From Margaritifera margaritifera (Eukaryota; Mollusca; Bivalvia; Unionida; Margaritiferidae), in NCBI GenBank assembly GCA_029931535.1, contig JAQPZY010001670.1:7254501-7318500 (forward strand): DNA of 64,000 nucleotides, in the 5' to 3' direction. The translations under genes were made by a program, and so were the position numbers. This document shows positions 56,901-64,000 of this stretch, in pieces; position 1 is the stretch's first letter; each line of letters opens with the position of its first letter. Under the pieces are notes generated by a model. That model was not told the DNA's origin and did no database searches. It saw nothing but the letters and a program-made list of their open reading frames with translations.

Positions 56901-57010
56901 GAAGAGCTTATGGGATGGTCTTTCATCCATCGTCCATCCGTTGGTACAAGTTTGTTATCACTATGCCTCCAAAACCACTTGGAGGATTGCCGTGAAATTT
57001 TACACACATG
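56901..57010 (+). repeat. fragment of mollusc-style dispersed repeat
   Basis: AGAGCTTATGGGATGGTCTT, ATCGTCCATCCGTTGG and CACTTGGAGGATTGCCGTGA follow in the order seen in the repeat family at 48955 and 33440. Confidence 0.55.
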
Positions 57011-57019
57011 TTCATCCCA

Positions 57020-57545
57020 TGGTCTAATAATTATAATAATAATAATAATGATGATAATAATAATGACTTTATTTAGAGAAGGTAACTCAATTAGTTGCAG
57101 TTATTCTGAAAACTAAACAAAGTTTCAAGCTTGTAACACATGCACAAGCATCAGTGAGCACATAAAAATAAATAAAATATGATATCGTATTGAAAAATTA
57201 ATAAGTGAAAAAGATGTATAAGCAGAGCAAAGCAGGAGGTATTTTTATTAATTAGAACTGTTCAACTCTCTTAAGATTTCATCCATTTAAGACATTGATT
57301 ATGAAAAGAAGAAATGCTAGGAGCCTTCCTTATGTCGCTGGGAATGATGTTCCATACCAGTGGACCAGTATATTAAAAGCTCTTTTTAAACAATTTCTTA
57401 TTTGACTTTGGTATAATGTAATTTTTACTTGTAACAGGTCTTTCATTTGGAGTACTGTAGGCATCTCTTTGGTGAAAGATATTGCTTAGGACAGGAATGG
57501 CTTTTCTGGACACTTTATACATAATTTGACCAACGCATCCTAAAT
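57020..57545 (-). mobile_element. 3' end of a non-LTR retrotransposon
   Basis: On the minus strand, text typical of a LINE RT C-terminus is readable: SKNYIIPKSNKKLFKKSF, then GPLVWNIIPSDIRKAPSISS (57340-57290) and FHNQCLKWM. It then runs through AT-rich 3' sequence to an AATAAAGTCATT box and an (ATT)n tail near 57027-57075, a common 3' end in CR1/L2-like families. Confidence 0.65.
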
Positions 57546-58419
57546 GAAAATGGTGCTGCCCGGACATCCAATATGGCCACCACAGTGGCCATCTTGAAAA
57601 TCTTGTTATGTCTACTTCTGAATGGATGGTCATATCAACATGGAGTTTTCACTGAAATACTTCTTATGATGTCTAGTTCGTCATAAATGTGAATGGTGCC
57701 GGTCTGATATCCAATATGGCTGCCATAGCAGTCATCTTGAAAATCTTGTTATCGCTACTCCTGAACAGATGGTGATATCAACATGGGGTTTTCATTGAAA
57801 GACTTCTTATGATGTCTAGTTGGTCTTAAATAAAAATGGTGCCAATCTGACATCCAATATGGCCTGCACAGCAGCCATCTTTAAAATCTTGTTATCACAA
57901 CTCCTCCTGAACAGAAAGTCATATTGATGTAGGATTTTCACCAAAAGACTTTTTATGATTTCCAGTTGGTCTTAAATGAAAATGGTGCCAATCAGACATC
58001 CAGTATGGTCACACACAGCAGCCATCTTGAAAATCTTGTTATCGCTACTCCTCCTGAATAGATGGTCCTATCAACATGAGGTTTTCACTAAAAGACTTCT
58101 TGTGATGTCTAGTTGGTCCTAAATAAAAATGGTGCTGATCGGAGGTCTAATATGGCTGCCACAGTGGCTGGCTTGAAAATCATGATATCACTACTTCTGA
58201 ATGAATGGTCTCAGTATGAGATTTTCACTGAAAGGCTAATAATGTTTTGTTGAACCTAAATTAAAATGGTGCTGATCTGATGTCCAATATGTGGTCATCT
58301 TGAAAACGTTTTTGCTACTCTTAAATGGAAAGTCATTTTGACATGGGGCTTTCATCAGAAGAGTTCTTGTGGTGTCTAGTTGGTTCTAAACGAAAATGAC
58401 TAACCCTCAGAAGGTCCAC
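57546..58419. repeat. tandem array, ~145-bp unit, about 6 copies
   Basis: The units contain ATCCAATATGGCTGCCAC, ATCTTGAAAATCTTGTTATC, CAACATGGGGTTTTCA and GTCTAGTTGGTCTTAAAT. The array continues at 63207 on the far side of the gypsy insertion. Confidence 0.85.
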
Positions 58420-58647
58420 TGTTACATTTTGCAGGATAAGACAACACAAATGTTTGATCTAACTACTTTAATGGCTAGATTACAACTGACTAAAGCAGAA
58501 AAACACACTTAGTCTAGTTTCTCATGCTAATGTTATCATAAGGCATATAGGGTTACAACTGAGTGTGGAGCGCGGATCTGACCTTATGTGACCTGTAACT
58601 ATTAGATCATTTGTAGCAACATAATGTTAGTACCATATATCACCACA
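58420..58647 (-). repeat. 3' LTR of the minus-strand gypsy element
   Basis: On the + strand it starts TGTTACATTTTGCAGG and ends ATCACCACA. Beside it, on the element's internal side, the minus strand reads TTTTAGAGAGAG, a short polypurine tract. Confidence 0.85.
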
Positions 58648-58657
58648 ACTCTCTCTA

Positions 58658-59186
58658 AAATTGAGCTTAGTGTTTTTCTTTTATATTCACATAGCAATTT
58701 TTTTTTTTTTTATGAATTTTGCAAATATATTCAAACTTGAAAAAGTTCTGTTTCACACATGAAACTTTTGAAGTTCATGATTGAATTCAAACAATTCTAC
58801 TAAATGTAGTTATAATGTAAGTTCTAGCCCTTAAACATTCACAATCATCCTCACTCACATGAAAACAAATACATCGTGATATACATGTATTGGCATTGCC
58901 ACTAAGAACTACAGTTACAAGTTTTATATGTTTTCAATCCAGATGTTATCAGTGCACGAGCTGATGAAATATAACAGAGGGATTATTATGCCCTTTAGCA
59001 CTTCCAGCTTCTAAAATTCACAAAACACAATGTAATTCAGGAAAATTATAAAATTCACATAACAAAATCTCTGTATCCTGCAGGCATTTTTATTAGATGT
59101 CCAATGTTTGTTTGAATCCCTCCATCTGGTTTGGCTGACCTATTGGCGTCTAATTATTCAGTTTGGTGACCTCCTTGTTGGTGTCT
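58658..59186. other. gypsy element 3' internal non-coding stretch
   Basis: AT-rich sequence between the integrase C-terminus and the 3' LTR; no frame was recognised. Confidence 0.5.
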
Positions 59187-59634
59187 TCATATGTATCGTA
59201 AATATCTGGTAATGTCTCTTTTGTTTGTAACAGATGTCTTCTGTTTCTCTTGTATGTTAGCACCATATTGAGTTTGCACATCACAAGACCTTGGAGTGCT
59301 ACTTTTTCTAATTACTAAGCCTTGTTCCCAAATATCTTGTCTTCTGATTGTTACTTTGTCACCAGAAGTCAGGTTTGGAAGCTCTTTAGCTCTTGTATCA
59401 TACTGTTTCATTTGCTTGTATTTGTTTTCATTCAGTTACCTCTGTAGGTTGTTTTTTTTTTATAACTTTGGGATGTAGCTGCATGTTGTTAGTAGGCAAA
59501 GTTGATCGAAGTCTTCGACTCATCAGTATTTGTGCCGCATATTCTATATTATCAACTGGTGTGCTTCTATACTCCAGTATCGATAAGGTTCGTTTTTTGG
59601 GGTTTAATGCCATTTTTCAGAACATGATAATACA
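59187..59634 (-). pseudogene. gypsy integrase C-terminal part
   Basis: The minus strand reads ILEYRSTPVDNIEYAAQILM, SRRLRSTLP, then in a second frame MKQYDTRAKELPNLTSGDKV and VIRKSSTPRSCDV. This is the usual tail of K02A2.6-like gypsy integrases. It is separated from the catalytic core by the SINE at 59640-59829. Confidence 0.75.
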
Positions 59635-59639
59635 TGCTA

Positions 59640-59829
59640 GCTAGTATATTTGGTGGAGGAAGAACCCGGGAAGACCCTGGGAAAAAACACCGACCCACAG
59701 TAAGGTACTGGCAAGCTTTCTCACATACTCATATTGGTCGTGCCGAGACTCGAACTCACGTGGACAGAGGTGAGATGTGTGAGTTATCTGTAAAGGCGAG
59801 CGCCTTAGACCACTCAGTCACCCGGGGCC
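59640..59829 (-). mobile_element. tRNA-derived SINE inside the gypsy element
   Basis: On the minus strand the insert begins GGGGCCCCGGGTGACTGAG. It carries an A box (TGACTGAGTGG, within 59802-59820) and a B box (GAGTTCGAGTCTC, 59745-59757), spaced as in a tRNA with a long variable arm (Leu/Ser type). A tRNA-unrelated tail follows. It separates the integrase core from its C-terminus. The strong GC content contrasts with its host. It is not a tRNA gene: the acceptor stem does not close. Confidence 0.75.
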
Positions 59830-60490
59830 CCTCCTGTATAGATTAATATGGGTCTATGACATCTCTCTTTGCCTTATCGAGAATTCCTTTGACAGTTTGA
59901 ATGGTTCTTTCTGCTAACAATTAGACTGTGCATACTTGGGACTTGATGTAGTGTGTTTGAATTCCCATGTTTTTGCGAACTGACTATATTCCTTTGAGGA
60001 GAACTGGGGGCCATGATCACTCCTTACTTCTTTTGGTATTCCATGTCTTGCAAAGACTGACTTTGTGTGCGATTACAGTGCTTGCTAGTCTATTTTCGAT
60101 CGTGGCAACTTCAAAATATCTGGAGCAACAGTCTACTATCACGATATAGTTGTAATTATTCCACATAAATCTGTTCCAACCATTTCCCATTGTGCAGTAG
60201 GTTGTGTAGATAATAACGGTTTTTTTTTTTATTTGACTTTCTGTATTCCTGGCAAGTAGAACAATTCCATACTGTGTCTGCAATTTGTACATTCATGCCG
60301 GGTCAATATATAATGTCTCTTGCTCTCTTCATCGTCGCAATGCCCAAGTGACTTTTGTGTAACACCTTTAGAATTTCATTCTGAAGGGCATCTGCTATTA
60401 CAATCTTCTTTCCTGTTAGATCTAATCCATCTATTTCTGAAAGCTCATCTCAGCAATTCCAGAAGTTTCTGATTTCAAAAGATACAAGAT
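59830..60490 (-). pseudogene. gypsy integrase core relic
   Basis: The text includes a worn zinc domain (ILKVLHKSHLG near 60370), YNYIVIVDCCSRYFEVATIE, ARHGIPKEVRSDHGPQFSSK (second catalytic Asp, about 60020-59990) and TIQTVKGILDKAK next to the SINE. The region of the first Asp is degraded (WNRFMWNN), and a stop lies before the Glu region. It cannot be active. Confidence 0.75.
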
Positions 60491-61500
60491 GTTTATCACT
60501 TGACCATCCCTATTGAGTCTTTTCTCGTAATTTGTCCGTTTTATGTTCAAAGTTGGTTCTATTCTTTATTGTTTCTAATTGTGTCTGCAATCTGGATATT
60601 TGATATGACCATGCGCACATAACACTCAATTTCACTATCCATGTCCTTATAAGCTATATGTCTGTATGCTATAGACAACGTATCTGCTACAATTAACTCT
60701 TTTCCTGGACAATAAATCAAGTCAAAACTCTACTTCTGCAGTCTTAAAAGCATTCTCTGAAGTCTGGGCTGTGCAGCAGGTAAAGGTTTCTTGAGGATTG
60801 ATTTTAGAGGTTTATAATCCGATTCAGCTTATACTTGACGACCATAAGTATACTGATTAAATCTGTCATGACTAAATAATACAACTAGCAGTTCTTTTTC
60901 TATCTATAAACAAATTTGGGACAAATTTCGCAAGGTAGTTGACTATGCCCAGTTATCTTTTTATTCCTTTTCTGTCTGTCGGAGCAGGCATTTCTGTGAT
61001 TGCCTTCACTTTTTCTGGGTTAGGTTTTATACCTGATGATACCAGTATGTGCATTTTTCCAAATTCATTGTTAGGTTTATTTCCTGGCATCTCTTTAAAG
61101 GTTTGTCTTCTTCAGTTTTTCATCATGATCATCCTTTGATGTTCCCCAACAAATATGTCGTTCATATCAGTCTCCACCCCATGTAGGTCCTTAGAACACT
61201 GTGCTGTCCGTTTTTGAAACACTTCTTGAACGGATTTAATACCAAAAGGCATTCTCAGGTTACAATACCTGCCAAATGGGGTGTTGAAAGTTGTTAATAA
61301 CTGGTTGTCGCCATCCAGGAGTATTTACTATTAACCATGATTGGCATATAGTTTGGGAGAACATCTTAGCTCCAGCCATCCTTGTGGTTATATCTTCAAT
61401 TGTAGGAAGTTGATAATGCTCTCGTTTGATAGATTGATTCACATATCTTGGATCTAGACAAATTCTTAGCTTTCCTGGTTGCTTTTTCAACAGTTACTAA
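60491..61500 (-). pseudogene. gypsy reverse transcriptase and RNase H relic
   Basis: KLRICLDPRYVNQSIKREHY and QLPTIEDITTRMAGAKMFS (61470-61350) are RT fingers and palm. RMPFGIKSVQEVFQK follows (61250-61205), then ETDMNDIFV (about 61175-61150), where the family has I-D-D-I: the first catalytic Asp reads Asn. RNase H remnants near 60800-60700 include RMLLRLQK and LIYCPGKE. Frames change repeatedly. Confidence 0.8.
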
Positions 61501-61627
61501 TGAATTGACCCATTCTGTTGGTTCATCAACGTTCCGTATACATTTTTCAGTTCCATCTCCTCCAAAGTTCATTTAAGTGGTTCTCGTAAAGCTGCAGGAA
61601 CCTTCCTTGGTGGATTAATGGAAGGTT

Positions 61628-62215
61628 TCACAGTTGGTCAATTCCGATATTATATTTTTGTTTCAGACATCCTAGACCTTTGAATATATTGGGAAATTCT
61701 TTTATGACAATGTTGTCTTTATTCTTGTTAAAATTGCAAACCACTTGTATTAAGTGTAAATCTTGAGATGCCTTGAACCCAAGAATAGGCGAATCACGTT
61801 TATTATTCATGCAGTTCAGTTTGTATTTGCCTGTGACAGTTAGTTTGTCATCAGAGTAGCTTATGAGAGAGGTCTTGGTAGATTTTACTTCAACATTGTC
61901 AATATTGATTGTCTCCAAAATGTGATTTGGAATGATGTTTACTTGAGAGTGAGAATCTGTCTTAAATTTGACATTAGTACCATGGAGAGTCATAGTGACG
62001 TAGCATTCTGCGTCACTGATTTCAGTGTTTGCCTTTGTCACAGTTCCTACAAAAGATATTTGTTCCTCGTCACTTAAGTATTCTTGCATACCTTGAACCC
62101 GTTTTGTCTTGCAGCATTTCATAAAATGACGCTGTTTTCTACACCTGTAGCAAGTTTTTCCATAGACTGGACGCCTACCTTTTGCATGTTACTTGCCACA
62201 TTTACCACAGTTGAA
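61628..62215 (-). pseudogene. gypsy zinc knuckle and protease relic
   Basis: An open frame of 164 codons (62122-61628) is preceded, in the same frame, by CYRCRKQRHFMKCC (62153-62111), a C-x2-C-x4-H-x4-C knuckle. About 60 residues later VKFKTDSHSQVNIIP stands where the protease D-T-G active site should be; Thr-Gly is replaced, so the protease is dead. It leads into LGCLKQKYNIGIDQL, the usual pre-RT text. Confidence 0.75.
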
Positions 62216-62467
62216 TAATCTGGAGTCTGATTTCATGTTTGTCAATTCTGCTTTTTGCTTTGGTTGTGCCCTTTGTTTTCTTTTTTCTTCTTTTTCACAC
62301 CGTGAACTTCAGATGCAGCTGCTTCATTTTGCATATTTTGAATCTGCTTTTTGGATTCTTCATCTGCTCTGCAGATAGCCAGCGCTTTTTGTAGAGTCAG
62401 ATTATCTTCTTGTAAAGTCTTTCTTTTATTTTCTCGGAATTAGTCCCACAGACAATTCTATCTCGAA

Positions 62468-62877
62468 TCATTTCATCCTGAAATTTTCCAATTTGCAGTT
62501 CTTGGCAATCAATTTAAGTTCAATTACATATTGGTCAATGGTTTCCTGCTTTTGTTGGATACTTGTATTAAATCTGTGCCTTTCTACTGTAATATTCTGC
62601 TTGGAATTGCAATAGCCCTCATACTCCCTGATAAGTGGATACAGTTTTTTCAGCTTCATTTTCCTCAAATGTAAAAGTGTTGTAAATGTCATCTTGACCA
62701 ATGATATATATAGGAAAGCACTAAATGATTTTTGTTTTTGTCTTCTTTATCTGCAAGCGCAGCATCTAAGTAAAGCTGTATAATCTGTATCCACCTCCTC
62801 CAAGTTTCAGCTAGATAGTATGAATTAAAGTCCATTTCGTGTGTTTGTTTGAGTTTGTCCATGATGTCACAATACAC
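62468..62877 (-). pseudogene. gypsy Gag relic
   Basis: Two minus-strand frames read LAETWRRWIQIIQLYLDAA and, after a break, VERHRFNTSIQQKQETIDQY and VIELKLIAKNCKLE. This is the capsid-type retrotransposon Gag motif (FN.R.Q...ETIDQYV..L..LA..C). Confidence 0.75.
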
Positions 62878-62974
62878 AAATAAACGTATGTGTCCAAATT
62901 TCAGTATTGTTATGGAGATATACTTCTTAATGGTATAAACTCAAGTTATTCCAAAATTTTCACTTCTGACACTA

Positions 62975-63201
62975 TGTTACGTTTTGCAAGATAACACAAC
63001 ACAAAGGTTCGATCTAACTACTTTAATGGCTAGATTACAACTGACTAAAACAGAGAAAACACTCACTCTAGTTTCTCATGCTAATGTTATCATAAGGCAC
63101 ATAGGGTTACAACTGAGTGTGGGGCCTGGATCTGACCTTATATGACATGTAACTGTTAGATCACTTGTAGCAACAGAATGCTAGTACCATATATTACCAC
63201 A
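62975..63201 (-). repeat. 5' LTR of the minus-strand gypsy element
   Basis: On the + strand it starts TGTTACGTTTTGCAAG and ends TATTACCACA. Just left of it, on the minus strand, lies TAGTGTCAGAAGTGAAAA, the primer-binding region. Confidence 0.85.
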
Positions 63202-63206
63202 ACCAC

Positions 63207-63560
63207 CATGGTGGCTATATTGGCTATATTGAAAATAGTGTTATCTGTCCTCCTCCCAAATGGATGGCTATATCAACATGGAGTTTGTATCAATAGACTT
63301 CGTAAGTTGGTCCTAAATGAAAATGATGCAAGTCGTTCGTCCAATATGGCTGTCATGACGGCTGTCTTGAAATTCTTGCTGTCACTACTCTCTCTGATTG
63401 GATGATCATTATGACATGGGATTTTCGCCAAAAGACTTTTTTAGATATCTACTTTGTCCTAGATGAAAATGGGGCCAATATAACAGCCAATATGTCCACC
63501 AGTGCAGCTAATTTGAAAATCTTGTTATCGCTGAAGAATATCAGAGATGGTTTCAACACT
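63207..63560. repeat. continuation of the ~145-bp tandem array
   Basis: CCAATATGGCTGTCATGACGG, TTGAAAATCTTGTTATCGCT and ACATGGGATTTTCGCCAAAAGA are the same unit as at 57546-58419. Confidence 0.8.
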
Positions 63561-63854
63561 CAGCGGTTAAATGAAGAAATGGTCTTATCTTGAATTCATC
63601 GAAATTCTTTTCGCCCAGTAGAGCGTCGGTCCCTTCGGGATACTCTTGTTATGATAGAGGTGTTAGATCAGGTGAAAGCATTTATCTAAAGCACTGTCTC
63701 AAAAGTTCCTTCATCGAGGTATTCTGAATGAATAACACTTTGCCTTCATCGACGGAGGCTTCACACATATGCATTCTGCATTATTATAAAACACATATAG
63801 GCAAAATCCAACTAACACCCATTATAGGTGCAATGAATATGTACTCGTACTTTT
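63561..63854. other. spacer between direct and inverted array copies
   Basis: No features were recognised. Confidence 0.4.
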
Positions 63855-64000
63855 CATGAAAACCCCATGTCAATATGACTTTCTGTTCAAGAGGAGTATC
63901 AATAAGAAGATTTTCAAGATGACTACAGTGGCGGCCATATTGGATATCAGACTGGCACCATTTTCATTTATGACCAACTAGACATCATAAAAGGTCTTTT
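63855..64000 (-). repeat. inverted copy of the ~145-bp unit at the window edge
   Basis: GAAAACCCCATGTCAATATG, AAGATTTTCAAGATGACTAC and GCGGCCATATTGGATATCAG are the reverse complement of the array unit. The array probably continues beyond the window in reverse orientation. Confidence 0.8.

Larger units (their letters stand above)
58420..63201 (-). mobile_element. full-length but inactive Ty3/gypsy element, minus strand
   Basis: Two LTRs (58420-58647 and 62975-63201, about 90% identical by eye) bound a minus-strand internal region with Gag, zinc knuckle, protease, RT, RNase H and integrase relics in gypsy order. Flanks TCCAC and ACCAC suggest a 4-5 bp target duplication. The host DNA on both sides is the same ~145-bp array, confirming insertion into it. 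Frameshifts, stops, a changed protease motif (TDSHS in place of DTG), an RT loop reading MNDI, and a nested SINE show that it is dead. Confidence 0.9.

Noticed and set aside
59745..59820. Possible tRNA gene (A and B boxes)
   Set aside because: It has no closing acceptor stem, is followed by unrelated SINE tail, and is inserted in a retroelement.

Overview
The window is animal nuclear DNA, AT-rich by eye. It has long introns with GT-AG borders and is dense in transposon relics and minisatellites. The mix of repeats (Ty3/gypsy, non-LTR, hAT and Ginger-like relics, a Polinton-like relic, and mollusc-type dispersed repeats) best fits a marine invertebrate, probably a bivalve mollusc; that assignment is inference. 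There is no operon structure and no convincing tRNA or rRNA gene.

The only host genes I can support are two three-exon receptor genes in tandem on the + strand. Gene 1 is join(6229..6436,15491..15694,22669..23648), 463 aa. Gene 2 is join(45859..46063,48701..48898,49925..50250), 242 aa. In each, exon 1 encodes a signal peptide plus one six-cysteine domain, exon 2 a single transmembrane helix, and exon 3 the cytoplasmic tail. All four introns are phase 1. The cysteine spacing (C-x12-C-x2-C-x3-C-x11-C-x2/3-C) closely resembles the BCMA/TACI type of TNF-receptor domain. The pair looks like diverged paralogues of a single-domain TNFR-superfamily receptor with unrelated tails, one carrying a PTEE-type and the other a PxExxE-type TRAF-like motif.

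Layout. 1-5535: 3' part of a decayed Ty3/gypsy retrotransposon. 6.2-23.6 kb: gene 1; its introns hold two foldback-type elements flanked by 9-10 bp direct repeats, a 1.45 kb LTR-like repeat carrying a spliceable gene fragment, many minisatellites, a defective hAT element and a two-hairpin MITE. 23.9-32 kb: minisatellite with a nested hAT MITE, a second copy of the LTR-like repeat, and a pogo-like MITE. 32.4-36.1 kb: ruined Ginger-like element (integrase plus OTU protease) with a 1.7 kb insertion in the integrase core. 36.4-36.9 kb: 30-bp satellite. 39.4-42.0 kb: GC-richer island with a Polinton/adintovirus-like capsid-protein relic and several unrecognised small ORFs. 43.2-44.7 kb: decayed non-LTR retrotransposon. 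45.9-50.3 kb: gene 2. 50.8-58.4 kb: minisatellites, a small hAT MITE, a LINE 3' end and a ~145-bp tandem array. 58.4-63.2 kb: a complete but dead minus-strand gypsy element with both LTRs, itself carrying a tRNA-derived SINE, inserted into that array. 63.2-64.0 kb: the array resumes, with an inverted copy at the edge.

All calls were made by eye from translations and motif spacing. No database search or alignment program was run.
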